From Anaerolineales bacterium UBA3905 (lineage in GTDB: Bacteria > Chloroflexota > Anaerolineae > Caldilineales > Caldilineaceae), in assembly GCA_002391565.1 (NCBI GenBank), contig DGFH01000094.1, positions 1 to 10,671 of the forward strand: a DNA stretch of 10,671 nucleotides, given 5' to 3'. Of the stretch, positions 1 through 6,382 are shown piece after piece (the first letter of the stretch is position 1; the number at the start of each line of letters is the position of its first letter). Under the pieces are notes generated by a model that was given only the letters and a program-made list of their open reading frames with translations, was not told the origin of the DNA and made no database searches. The position numbers and the translations under genes are program-made.

Positions 1-1
1 C

Positions 2-541
2 ACGACCGGCGTGCCGCCGCCACCGAATGCCAGCGACCTCCCCATCTGGCCCGAACAGATTCAGTACAAGCCGGCGCAGATCGGCGGCGTAAACATGTGG
101 CATCAGGACGCGCCCTACTGGCCCATCATCCAGCCGATGACCGAGGTGACGGCGTGGGTGGCGCTCGACGACGCCGACGAGGACAACGGCTGCATGAGCA
201 TGGTGCCCGGCTCGCACCTGTGGGGCAACAACATCGACTTCCTGCACACGCTCAAGAACTACGAGGACATGCCGGCCGAGTTCGACGGCCACGAGATCAA
301 GGTCATCCGCTGCCCGGTGAAGAAGGGCGAGGTGCACTATCACCACGCGCTGACCTGGCATGGCAGCCACGCCAACAAGAGTGGTCGCCCGCGCCGCGCC
401 GTTGCCCTGCACTACATGACTGGCGAGACGCGCTACGTCGCCAGCGGCAACCATGTGATGAAGGCATACGTCGAAGTGGCGGACGGCGAGATTCTGAAAG
501 GGAAGTACTTCCCCAAAGTCTATCCGACTGTCGAGGAGTGA
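2..541 (+). CDS. Phytanoyl-CoA dioxygenase (PhyH)-like Fe(II)/2-oxoglutarate oxygenase, 5'-truncated
   Basis: The reading frame is open to the left edge, so the N-terminus is missing; the GTG at 11 is only an internal valine. About 179 residues remain. A His-x-Asp iron-binding pair is seen in WHQDAPYW (codons at 101 and 107). A distal histidine lies in LTWHGSHANKSGRPRRAV (codon at 359), followed about 12 residues later by arginines suited to binding the 2-oxoglutarate carboxylate. This spacing, and the VPGSH segment between, are typical of the PhyH family, soluble enzymes that hydroxylate (or sometimes halogenate) small molecules using Fe(II), O2 and 2-oxoglutarate. The substrate cannot be told from sequence, and 'phytanoyl-CoA' is only the family name. 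The gene converges on the P450, so the two are not co-transcribed. Family call is secure; specific function unknown. Confidence 0.88.
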   Translation, partial: TTGVPPPPNASDLPIWPEQIQYKPAQIGGVNMWHQDAPYWPIIQPMTEVTAWVALDDADEDNGCMSMVPGSHLWGNNIDFLHTLKNYEDMPAEFDGHEIKVIRCPVKKGEVHYHHALTWHGSHANKSGRPRRAVALHYMTGETRYVASGNHVMKAYVEVADGEILKGKYFPKVYPTVEE

Positions 542-556
542 TGTGCTGAAATTGCG

Positions 557-594
557 CCCTGCTGCGGAAAGTCTCTGGGCTTTTTGCAGCAGGG
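557..594. terminator. Possible hairpin terminator between convergent genes
   Basis: A perfect 9-bp stem (557-565 pairing with 586-594, CCCTGCTGC/GCAGCAGGG) encloses a 20-base loop that ends in five T. It sits in the 57-base gap between the convergent PhyH-like gene and P450 gene, where a shared terminator would be expected. There is no T-tract after the stem on either strand, so an intrinsic terminator is only tentative. Confidence 0.35.
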
Positions 595-598
595 GCAG

Positions 599-1975
599 TC
601 AGCGCTGAGATGATGCACTTCGTCTGCGCACGCGCATCTGCACGCCCGGTCGTGGCTCTAGCGTGGCGCCCATGTGGGGATGAATCTTGTCGCCATTGAG
701 CAGTTCAAAGTCGAAGCGCTGCAAGAGGCGGGCCAGCACCGCGCGCGCCTCGACCTGCGCAAACGTGGCGCCGATGCAGGTGCGTGGCCCGCCCCCAAAG
801 GGCACATAGGTGAAGGGCGGCGTCTTTTCTTCGTTGCCGCGCTCGAAGCGCGCCGGGCAAAATTGATCTGGGTCGCGCCAGTACTCCTTGTCACGATGGG
901 AGAGATAGATCGAGTACATCACGCGTTTCCCTGCCGGCACGTGATAGCCACAGATCGCCATATCCTCGGTGGTGCGGCGGTTGCCGATGTGGATCGGCGG
1001 GTAAAGGCGCAGCGTCTCTTTGATCACCTGGTCGAGCAGGTGCAGCTCATTCAGTTGATCGGCGGTTGGCGGCGCCTCTTCGCTGCCGATGACTCTGTCC
1101 ACCTCCTGCTGCACCTGCGCCAGGGTAGCGGGATGCATCCCCAGCAAATAGAGCACCCACGCCAACAGCGCCGTGCTCGTGTCATGCCCTGCGATCAGCA
1201 TGGTTAGCAGCTGGTCGCGGATCAGGTCATCGGTCATCCTCGGCGCCACGATCAGCGCGCCCAGCAGGTCGGACGGATCAGGTGCGACGCCGCTTGCCGC
1301 CAGCTCCGCACGCCGCTGTCGGATGATCGCATAAAGATAGTCGTCCATTGCGGCGATGGCCCGGCGATGTTTGGTGCGCGTCGGCGCCTCAGGCCATACA
1401 ATCCAGAGGCCAGGCGAAATATACTCGAGCAAATCCAGGATTGGCTGCCAGAGCTGCGCCATGTGCGGCGTGAAATCGACGTGAAAACTGGCGCCCATCA
1501 GGATCAGCAGCGCCACTTTGCGCATCTCGATCAGCATATCCTGCGTCGAGCCGTCGGCCCAGTCGGCGGCGACCTGATCGGTGTAGCGCCAGAACGCAGG
1601 GATGTGCGGGGTGACATGGCGTCGCTGCAACGTGGGATCCATGATCTGGCGGTAGCGGTCGTGCTCCTCGCCGTCGACGATCAAGACGCCGCGACGTAAG
1701 AGCTTGACCACCGGGTCGCTCTCGTTGCGCCAACTCAGCCGGTTGCGGTCGGTAATCAGTATCTGGCGGTTGGCGTCGGGGCCGATGAAGACGGCAGGGC
1801 GAAAACGCGGCGCCGGAATCTCGAAGGCCTGACCAACGTACTCGCGCATCAACGCCAGCGCAGTCAGTGGATTGCGTGTGCGCGCCAGCCCCGCCAGCAC
1901 GCGCAGCCCCTTGCCTGGCTCGGCTGCTGGCAGTGGACGTGGCGCCATGGTGGAGGAGTGTTCGGACGTGTGCAT
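599..1975 (-). CDS. Cytochrome P450
   Basis: Complete bacterial class P450 of about 458 residues, a heme-thiolate monooxygenase that is probably soluble since no N-terminal anchor is seen. With the start at 1975 the landmarks are: I-helix oxygen-activation motif AGHDTS (Asp265, Thr266), K-helix ExxR in KETLRLYPP (Glu320, Arg323), and the heme loop FGGGPRTCIG with the cysteine ligand at residue 400. The frame extends to an ATG at 2080, but that would overlap the upstream gene and adds a Ser/Cys-rich tail unlike a P450. The ATG at 1975 leaves a 10-base gap to the upstream stop, and the ATG at 1948 is a close alternative. Neither has a strong ribosome site. It is the second gene of a probable two-gene operon with the small protein at 1986-2321. 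No ferredoxin or ferredoxin reductase gene of its own is visible, and the substrate is unknown. Confidence 0.95.
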   Translation of the reverse strand: MHTSEHSSTMAPRPLPAAEPGKGLRVLAGLARTRNPLTALALMREYVGQAFEIPAPRFRPAVFIGPDANRQILITDRNRLSWRNESDPVVKLLRRGVLIVDGEEHDRYRQIMDPTLQRRHVTPHIPAFWRYTDQVAADWADGSTQDMLIEMRKVALLILMGASFHVDFTPHMAQLWQPILDLLEYISPGLWIVWPEAPTRTKHRRAIAAMDDYLYAIIRQRRAELAASGVAPDPSDLLGALIVAPRMTDDLIRDQLLTMLIAGHDTSTALLAWVLYLLGMHPATLAQVQQEVDRVIGSEEAPPTADQLNELHLLDQVIKETLRLYPPIHIGNRRTTEDMAICGYHVPAGKRVMYSIYLSHRDKEYWRDPDQFCPARFERGNEEKTPPFTYVPFGGGPRTCIGATFAQVEARAVLARLLQRFDFELLNGDKIHPHMGATLEPRPGVQMRVRRRSASSQR

Positions 1976-1985
1976 CAGATGGCGC

Positions 1986-2321
1986 TCACAACAATGCCGC
2001 GCGGAACTGGACTTCGCCGGCGCCGTTGACCGGCTCGCTGGCATCGAAGCCATCGGCAATAAACTGCAGCCGCAACACACCGCGCCACGACCGCGCCGAG
2101 TTGATCGTCAGGTCGGCGCAATCGTGCATCTCGCCCTGGTAGATTTCGTCGCTGTTCACCAGCACGCGCAGATTGTGGCTACGGCTGTTGCAGCCGTTGT
2201 GGGTGCGCAACGAAAAGTGGGTGATCTGGATGCGCACGGGACCGACGGGCACACGCCGGGTGATCCGCACAACGCCGCTGGCGTCGGCGACGCCGTCGAA
2301 GGAAAAAGGTAAGCTGGTCAT
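1986..2321 (-). CDS. Small unrecognised protein upstream of the P450
   Basis: A protein of about 111 residues starting MTSLPFSFDG; I do not recognise its family. It shows alternating hydrophobic stretches (VRIQITHFSL, LRVLVNSDEIY, GVLRLQFIADGF) that suggest an all-beta fold, two cysteines (in NGCNSR and HDCADL), and no signal peptide or membrane helix. The frame is open to 2498, but an extended -10 promoter at 2397-2405 lies inside that extension and the extra residues look unlike protein, so the ATG at 2321 is preferred; its ribosome site is weak. The stop is 10 bases before the P450 start, which suggests co-transcription and perhaps a role linked to the P450. That role is inference only. 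The main alternative is an ATG at 2390, which would sit at the predicted transcript start. Confidence 0.6.
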   Translation of the reverse strand: MTSLPFSFDGVADASGVVRITRRVPVGPVRIQITHFSLRTHNGCNSRSHNLRVLVNSDEIYQGEMHDCADLTINSARSWRGVLRLQFIADGFDASEPVNGAGEVQFRAALL

Positions 2322-2396
2322 GTTTTCGTCGCTGTTCTCATCGCTTCGCAACACCGGCTGGGTTGATCTGACCGACATTCGCAGTCGCATGGTGCG

Positions 2397-2405
2397 AGTA
2401 TACCA
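2397..2405 (-). promoter_or_regulatory. Extended -10 promoter for the small protein-P450 operon
   Basis: On the minus strand the sequence reads TGGTATACT, a match to the extended -10 pattern TGnTATAAT with one change. No convincing -35 box is seen at normal spacing, which extended -10 promoters can do without. Transcription would start near 2390 and give a leader of about 70 bases before the ATG at 2321. The box also argues against the longer upstream reading frame. Confidence 0.4.
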
Positions 2406-2549
2406 TCTTTTGGATGAGACAACGAGCGGCGAGCACATCGGGGGGAGTTCACATTTGGGGCAAATTGCGCCGCATCGGTGAATCATGAAGATTAACAAAA
2501 TGATTCGGCAGTCGATGTTGCCGCCATCAACGCACGCAGCATCCTCTCC

Positions 2550-2617
2550 CGTAGGTCATCGCCTCCGGCGTGACAGCGTGGCCGACCGAAAGCGTCCGGC
2601 TGGAAGCCGAGCCTACG
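2550..2617. repeat. Probable dispersed repeat unit bounded by CGTAGG/CCTACG
   Basis: The unit begins CGTAGG (2550-2555) and ends with its complement CCTACG (2612-2617), with a small hairpin at 2597-2609 inside. Its first 14 bases, CGTAGGTCATCGCC, recur exactly at 3778-3791 next to the long palindrome upstream of the VIT-VWA gene. Two exact copies in intergenic DNA suggest a genome-wide dispersed repeat, though only these two are visible here. Confidence 0.45.
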
Positions 2618-2740
2618 ATTACCGAACCAATTTGTTAAATGCCATAATTCACCGGCTGATAGCTCAAGCCCACTCAAGTGGACTGGCATGGCGGCGCCCA
2701 GTCGGCTTATGGAGTTTAACAAATAATTCGGTCATCGTAG
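2613..2740. repeat. 128-bp foldback with co-centred inverted arms
   Basis: The outer arms 2613-2639 and 2715-2740 are imperfect complements: both read CTACGAT-n-ACCGAA, then 3-4 variable bases, then TTTGTTAAA when one is reversed. Inner blocks pair around the same centre near 2676: CCATAA at 2642-2647 with TTATGG at 2707-2712, and a central stem at 2670-2681 (CCACT-CA-AGTGG). Several nested blocks sharing one axis mean that the whole segment can fold on itself. It has no coding capacity. It could be a miniature mobile element, two diverged head-to-head copies of a dispersed repeat, or a structured RNA. No flanking target duplication was identified. Confidence 0.55.
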
Positions 2741-2904
2741 ATGCGGTTCTCAACCGCCTTGTCCTGTCTGGCAAGAACGTGCGGCTGCCGAGTTATTTTG
2801 TGAATCCTCATGAGCCGCCTTCAGTTTTCAGCCTCGATTTGAATCGAAGGCTATGCGCCCCGGACATGCAATACACCCGCACATCGGGGTGCGCCAGCAT
2901 GGTG

Positions 2905-2998
2905 GAGACGCAGAGATGCAAGGGAACTGCATTGCAATGTTTGCCTTAGTTGCGCATTCTCTTGATTCTCTCTGCGTTGCTCTGCATCTCTGCGTCTC
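2905..2998. repeat. 16-bp perfect inverted repeat of the GCAGAGA type
   Basis: GAGACGCAGAGATGCA at 2905-2920 is exactly complementary to 2983-2998, with a 62-base spacer. The right arm continues into further CTCTGCGT copies at 2969-3003. A 10-base palindrome, CATTGCAATG, lies at 2930-2939 in the spacer. It lies just downstream of the 3' end of the membrane protein gene at 3014 and could help to end its transcript, but the long loop makes that uncertain. From memory, similar ACGCAGAGA-rich intergenic repeats are common in many environmental bacterial genomes. Confidence 0.6.
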
Positions 2999-3013
2999 TG
3001 CGTCAAATTGGCG

Positions 3014-3625
3014 CTACGCTGCAGGCTGCAACTCATCGCTGCTCAGCTCACGCCGTAGCCAGCCGTTGGCGAGAAAGAGCAGCCCCAGCAGTGCTGGCGT
3101 GCCCACCATCACCAGGGAGAGCACCCAGTCGCCGCCCCAATTGCCACCCCAGCGCCAGAGGAAGAGCAGCGCCGTTGCCAATAACGCAGCGCCGCCCACC
3201 CAAGGCCAACGCCATGCCACCGCCAACAGCGCCAACACCAGGAAGGTGGGCAGCAGGTGCATCAGCAGTCCAAACGCGATCTCCCAGGGATTGCTGCTCG
3301 TCCCAAAGACATCCAACGCAAAGACGCTCATGAAGATGGCAAACAGCATCACCCCCACACGCGGCGTCCACTGCAGCCATGCCGACAACCCGCGTGTCAG
3401 GTGACGCGCCATCAGATGCTGCTCGATGGCCTCGATCAGGACATCGAGCGCTACAAAAAACAACGCCAGCGGCGCCGCCATGAGCAGGATCCCGACCAGG
3501 GCATCCCAACCGCTCAGCGCGGCCATCATCGTGCGCACCATCTGTCCGGCTGTCACGAGGAACAACACGCCGAAGATGCTGCGCGACCCCCACGCCACAA
3601 ATTCTGCTCTGAATGGCTGTCTCAT
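3014..3625 (-). CDS. Six-helix integral membrane protein, DUF7670-like
   Basis: A 203-residue, very hydrophobic protein. I count six likely membrane helices, near residues 15-36, 42-66, 88-107, 115-138, 141-157 and 167-187. The segment running MLFAIFMSVFALDVF, then LLMHLLPTFLVLALLAVAWRWPWVGG, resembles small uncharacterised membrane proteins that I recall under DUF7670; that name is from memory. No catalytic motif is seen. The start is well supported: a GAGGAGG ribosome site lies at 3631-3637 (minus strand), 5 bases before the ATG at 3625, although another ATG at 3630 abuts it out of frame. It is transcribed alone, divergently from the VIT-VWA gene, from a probable extended -10 promoter at 3701-3709. 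Function unknown. Confidence 0.8.
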   Translation of the reverse strand: MRQPFRAEFVAWGSRSIFGVLFLVTAGQMVRTMMAALSGWDALVGILLMAAPLALFFVALDVLIEAIEQHLMARHLTRGLSAWLQWTPRVGVMLFAIFMSVFALDVFGTSSNPWEIAFGLLMHLLPTFLVLALLAVAWRWPWVGGAALLATALLFLWRWGGNWGGDWVLSLVMVGTPALLGLLFLANGWLRRELSSDELQPAA

Positions 3626-3700
3626 CGCATCCTCCTCGGAGCCTTGTCCGCACCATCTCGCAACGTTATGAAGGCATCCACTTCGAGCCTTCTATGATCC

Positions 3701-3709
3701 AGTATAGCA
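3701..3709 (-). promoter_or_regulatory. Extended -10 promoter for the membrane protein gene
   Basis: The minus strand reads TGCTATACT, again an extended -10 with the TATACT hexamer seen at 2397-2405. Transcription would start near 3694, giving a leader of about 70 bases before the ATG at 3625. No clear -35 box is visible. Confidence 0.4.
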
Positions 3710-3782
3710 CGATTTCGGGGCGCCGGCGCGGCCCTGTCGGGGCGGGGTCTAGTTCCCATTGGGGGCAGAGTTTGTTTCGTAG

Positions 3783-3830
3783 GTCATCGCCGCTGGCGCA
3801 ACAGGCGCCTGTTGCGCCAGCGGCAATGAC
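3783..3830. repeat. 48-base near-perfect loopless palindrome
   Basis: Positions 3783-3806 are complementary to 3807-3830 at 23 of 24 positions (the one mismatch pairs C3788 with A3825), with no loop bases at the axis. The inner part is CGCTGGCGCAACAGGC followed directly by its complement. It lies in the 282-base divergent region between the membrane protein gene and the VIT-VWA gene, 78 bases before the latter's ATG, and is led on the left by the 14-base sequence shared with 2550-2563. It could form a cruciform or an mRNA leader hairpin, or be a REP-like repeat. No T-tract follows it, so a simple terminator is not favoured. Confidence 0.7.
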
Positions 3831-3895
3831 TTGCGGCGGAACATTTGCCGCCCCACACTCGTCACCGCAGCAGAACGCCCCAAGTGATGGTTTCC

Positions 3896-3902
3896 GAGGA
3901 GG
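3896..3902 (+). promoter_or_regulatory. Ribosome binding site deciding the VIT-VWA start
   Basis: GAGGAGG lies 5 bases before the ATG at 3908. It supports this start over the in-frame ATGs at 3845 and 3887, and places a clean signal peptide at the N-terminus. Confidence 0.75.
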
Positions 3903-3907
3903 ACAAG

Positions 3908-6166
3908 ATGCAACCGACACGCCTTGTGAGACAGAGACTCATCGTGATTTTGCTCATCGCCTTCATTGCTCAGATGCTGACGCCCAGCGCGCTCTCTGCA
4001 CAGCCGCTGGAGCCGCCGCTCCCGTTGCCGCGCCCCTTGCCGCCGCCGCTCCCGCCGATCATCGAAGTGGCGCCGCTCAATCAGATCGTGATCGATCAGC
4101 ACACCGTCGACGCACTGGTCGAGGGTCAGGTCGCCCAGGTGCAGGTGACGCAAGTGCTGCGCAACCAATCCGGGAGCGTGGCCGAAGGCGTCTACATCTT
4201 CCCGCTGCCCAAAGATGCGGCGGTCGGCGACTTCCAGATAACAGTGGACGGTCAGGTGTTGGAGGGACGACTGCTCGACCGCGACGAAGCGCGGCGCATC
4301 TACGAACAGATCGTGCGGAGCCAGCGCGACCCAGCCTTGCTGGAGTATCTCGACCGGGGCCTTTTCCAGACCAGCGTCTTCCCGATTCCACCCGGTGCGA
4401 CGCGCACCGTGACGTTGACCTACATCCATCCGGTCGCGCGCGAGGGTGATCTCTACCGCTTCAACTATCCGCTGAGCATGCGCGGCTACGGCGCGGCGAC
4501 AGCGCAGGCGGTCAACTTGCGCATCGAACTGCGTGATCTGCCCGGCCTGCGCACGATCTACAGCCCAAACTACCCGATCACCATCGAACGCACCGCCGAT
4601 GACGCCGCCGTAATCACCTACGCGGCGGATGGCGCAGCACCCGCCGCCGACTTCGATCTCTACTTCGGCGCGGCGCAGGAGTTGGTCGGGTTGAATCTGC
4701 TTTCATACAAGCCGGCGGGTGAGGATGGCTTCTTCGTGCTGCTGGCGGCGCCTGCGCTGGACGCCGTCGCCGATCAGGTTGTGGCGCGCGACATTGTCGT
4801 TGTGCTTGATGTCTCTGGTTCAATGCAGGGCAAGAAGATCGCACAGGCGACGGCAGCTGTGCGCGCCATCGTCGAACAACTCAACCCACAAGATCGTTTC
4901 AATCTGCTTACCTTTAGCACGGGCGTTTCGCAATGGGAGCGCCGTCTGCAGCCAGTCACTACGCAATCGCAAGATGCGGCGTTGGCCTGGTTGGCGCGCA
5001 CGCGCGCCACCGGCTCGACCGACATCAACCGCGCACTGCTCGCAGCTCTGGCGCAGCTCGACGCACCGGACGCCGACCGCCCAGCCTACATCCTCTTCCT
5101 GACCGACGGCCAGCCGACGCAGGGCGAGACAGACGCCGACGCCATCATCCGCAACGCGCAGCAAAATCTACCCGCCGATCGCACGCCGCGCCTCTTCACC
5201 TTTGGCGTCGGTTACGATGTTAACACCGATCTGCTCGACACGCTGGCGGCGGAACTGCGCGGACTCAGCCAGTATGTGACGCCCGACCAGGCGATCGATG
5301 AGGCGGTGAGCGCGTTCTACGCAAAAGTCAGCACGCCGGTCATGTCGGACATCGAGATCGACTTCGGTGAAGATGTTGTGATCGATGATGTGTTTCCCTA
5401 TCCATTGCCCGACCTTTTCGCCGGCGAGCAGTTGGTGGTGGTGGGGCGCTATCGGCAGGGGGGCGCGGTTGAGGTTACGCTCACGGGGGAGGTGAATGGC
5501 GCCGAACGCATGGCCGTCTATCCGCAACGGGTACTGGCGGAGCAGGGCGGTGAACCGTTCGTGGCGCGGCTATGGGCAACGCGCAAAATCGGCCATCTGC
5601 TTGCCGAAATCCGGCGCAACGGCCCCGACCCAGAGTTGATCGAGGCGATCACCGACTTGAGCTTGCAGTACGGTGTGGTGACGCCGTATACTTCCTACCT
5701 GGTGCTGGAACCGGAGATGATCCCCACTACGCCCGCTGGCGAGATTATCCTACCCCAAATGCGCATCGATGCCGATGAGTTGTATTCACGCGGCGCGGCC
5801 GCCGCCACCGACCTGGCGGCAGCGCCTGAGGCTGGTGCGTCCGCCGTCGCCGCTAGTCAGGAACGCATCGCTCTGCAACAGGCGCAGACTGTGAGCGCAA
5901 ATTCCGGCGAGCTGCGATACGTGGCCGGACGCACCTTCATGTTGCGTACTTATCTGATTGACGCCGACGGCGTCACGCGCGCCCTGTGGGTCGATACAGC
6001 GTATGACGATGCAATGGAACTCACCACCGTCGAGTTTGGCAGCGACGCCTACTTCGCCCTGCTCGATGACCCCGCCCTGGCGCAGTGGTTGGCGCTTTCG
6101 CCGGAGTTGATCGTCGTCACCGGCGCAAAGACGGCGTTGCGCATCACGGTGACCCAACAAGAGTAA
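3908..6166 (+). CDS. Secreted VIT and VWA domain protein (inter-alpha-trypsin inhibitor heavy chain-like)
   Basis: A 752-residue protein. Residues 1-31 form a signal peptide (RQR, then a hydrophobic core, cleavage likely after ALSA), followed by a proline-rich linker to about residue 52. A VIT domain spans about 54-185, with the typical EGVYIFPLP, DRDEARRIYE and FPIPPGATRTVTLTY segments. A VWA domain spans about 293-465 with a complete metal-ion (MIDAS) site: DVSGS at 301-305, Thr371 in TGSTDIN and Asp400 in LTDG. The SLQYGVVTPYTSYLVLE segment behind it is also usual in this family. No C-terminal sorting signal or membrane helix is seen, so the mature protein is probably released or held non-covalently at the surface. 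Bacterial relatives are poorly characterised; a role in adhesion or protein binding is inference. Domain calls are secure. Confidence 0.93.
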   Translation: MQPTRLVRQRLIVILLIAFIAQMLTPSALSAQPLEPPLPLPRPLPPPLPPIIEVAPLNQIVIDQHTVDALVEGQVAQVQVTQVLRNQSGSVAEGVYIFPLPKDAAVGDFQITVDGQVLEGRLLDRDEARRIYEQIVRSQRDPALLEYLDRGLFQTSVFPIPPGATRTVTLTYIHPVAREGDLYRFNYPLSMRGYGAATAQAVNLRIELRDLPGLRTIYSPNYPITIERTADDAAVITYAADGAAPAADFDLYFGAAQELVGLNLLSYKPAGEDGFFVLLAAPALDAVADQVVARDIVVVLDVSGSMQGKKIAQATAAVRAIVEQLNPQDRFNLLTFSTGVSQWERRLQPVTTQSQDAALAWLARTRATGSTDINRALLAALAQLDAPDADRPAYILFLTDGQPTQGETDADAIIRNAQQNLPADRTPRLFTFGVGYDVNTDLLDTLAAELRGLSQYVTPDQAIDEAVSAFYAKVSTPVMSDIEIDFGEDVVIDDVFPYPLPDLFAGEQLVVVGRYRQGGAVEVTLTGEVNGAERMAVYPQRVLAEQGGEPFVARLWATRKIGHLLAEIRRNGPDPELIEAITDLSLQYGVVTPYTSYLVLEPEMIPTTPAGEIILPQMRIDADELYSRGAAAATDLAAAPEAGASAVAASQERIALQQAQTVSANSGELRYVAGRTFMLRTYLIDADGVTRALWVDTAYDDAMELTTVEFGSDAYFALLDDPALAQWLALSPELIVVTGAKTALRITVTQQE

Positions 6167-6167
6167 A

Positions 6168-6221
6168 AAGGAGGGGAGGGGAGACGATGGAGCACGCTCC
6201 TCTATCTCCCCTCTCCTCCTT
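6168..6221. terminator. Hairpin terminator between convergent genes
   Basis: Arms 6168-6184 and 6205-6221 are complementary at 16 of 17 positions (AAGGAGGGG... against ...CTCCTCCTT), and the loop holds an inner 5-bp stem (GGAGC 6189-6193 with GCTCC 6196-6200). It starts two bases after the VIT-VWA stop codon. Downstream on the plus strand there is only a short pyrimidine run, so it may work as a weak or two-way terminator. The arms are strikingly purine- and pyrimidine-pure. Confidence 0.6.
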
Positions 6222-6269
6222 CTCTTACCCCCAATAACCGGTGCGTATTCGTATTGAGCTAGCGCTCTC

Positions 6270-6375
6270 CAATCTCCTAATCTCCAATCTCCTAATCTCC
6301 AATCTCCTAATCTCCAATCTCCTAATCTCCTAATCTCCAATCCCCTAATCTCTTAATCTCCAATCTCCTGATCTC
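6270..6375. repeat. 15-base tandem repeat array
   Basis: Four exact copies of CAATCTCCTAATCTC run head to tail at 6270-6329. They are followed by an extra half-unit (6330-6337), a variant copy (6338-6352), another half-unit (6353-6360) and a last variant copy (6361-6375). Each unit is itself a doublet of CAATCTC and CTAATCTC. It lies between the VIT-VWA terminator hairpin and the stop of the PyrK-like gene, outside any supported gene. The minus-strand frame through it (LGDWR repeats) has no support as a gene. Copy number is likely to vary by slippage. Confidence 0.9.
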
Positions 6376-6382
6376 TCTTCTC

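Larger units (their letters stand above)
2406..2904. other. Gene-free stretch with repeats and hairpins
   Basis: No convincing gene is present on either strand. Reading frames here are short, lack ribosome sites and show no protein-like composition. The stretch holds a foldback element (2613-2740) and separate small hairpins: 2597-2609 (CGGCT/AGCCG), 2743-2757 (GCGGTT/AACCGC) and 2830-2852 (AGCC plus TCGATT pairing with AATCGA plus GGCT, with one bulged A). Base composition is visibly more AT-rich than in the flanking genes, particularly around 2615-2640 and 2715-2735. Confidence 0.6.

Noticed and set aside
97..549. Plus-strand frame overlapping the PhyH-like gene
   Set aside because: Arginine- and histidine-rich out-of-frame translation of a gene with clear catalytic motifs.
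1976..2080. N-terminal extension of the P450 to an ATG at 2080
   Set aside because: It overlaps the upstream gene in another frame and gives a Cys/Ser-rich leader that P450s do not have.
2322..2498. N-terminal extension of the small protein to an ATG at 2498
   Set aside because: It would contain the predicted promoter, and the added residues do not resemble the rest of the protein.
2485..2949. Plus-strand frame of 154 codons in the gene-free stretch
   Set aside because: It runs through the foldback repeat and small hairpins, has no ribosome site and shows no protein-like composition.
3749..4429. Minus-strand frame of 226 codons opposite the VIT domain
   Set aside because: Antisense shadow of the VIT-VWA gene; it also runs through the palindrome, which gives it artificial sequence symmetry.
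5786..6340. Minus-strand frame encoding LGDWR repeats
   Set aside because: It is the tandem array read as protein, continuing antisense into the VIT-VWA gene.
6270..6375. CRISPR array
   Set aside because: The repeats are contiguous 15-base units with no spacers, and no cas genes are present.
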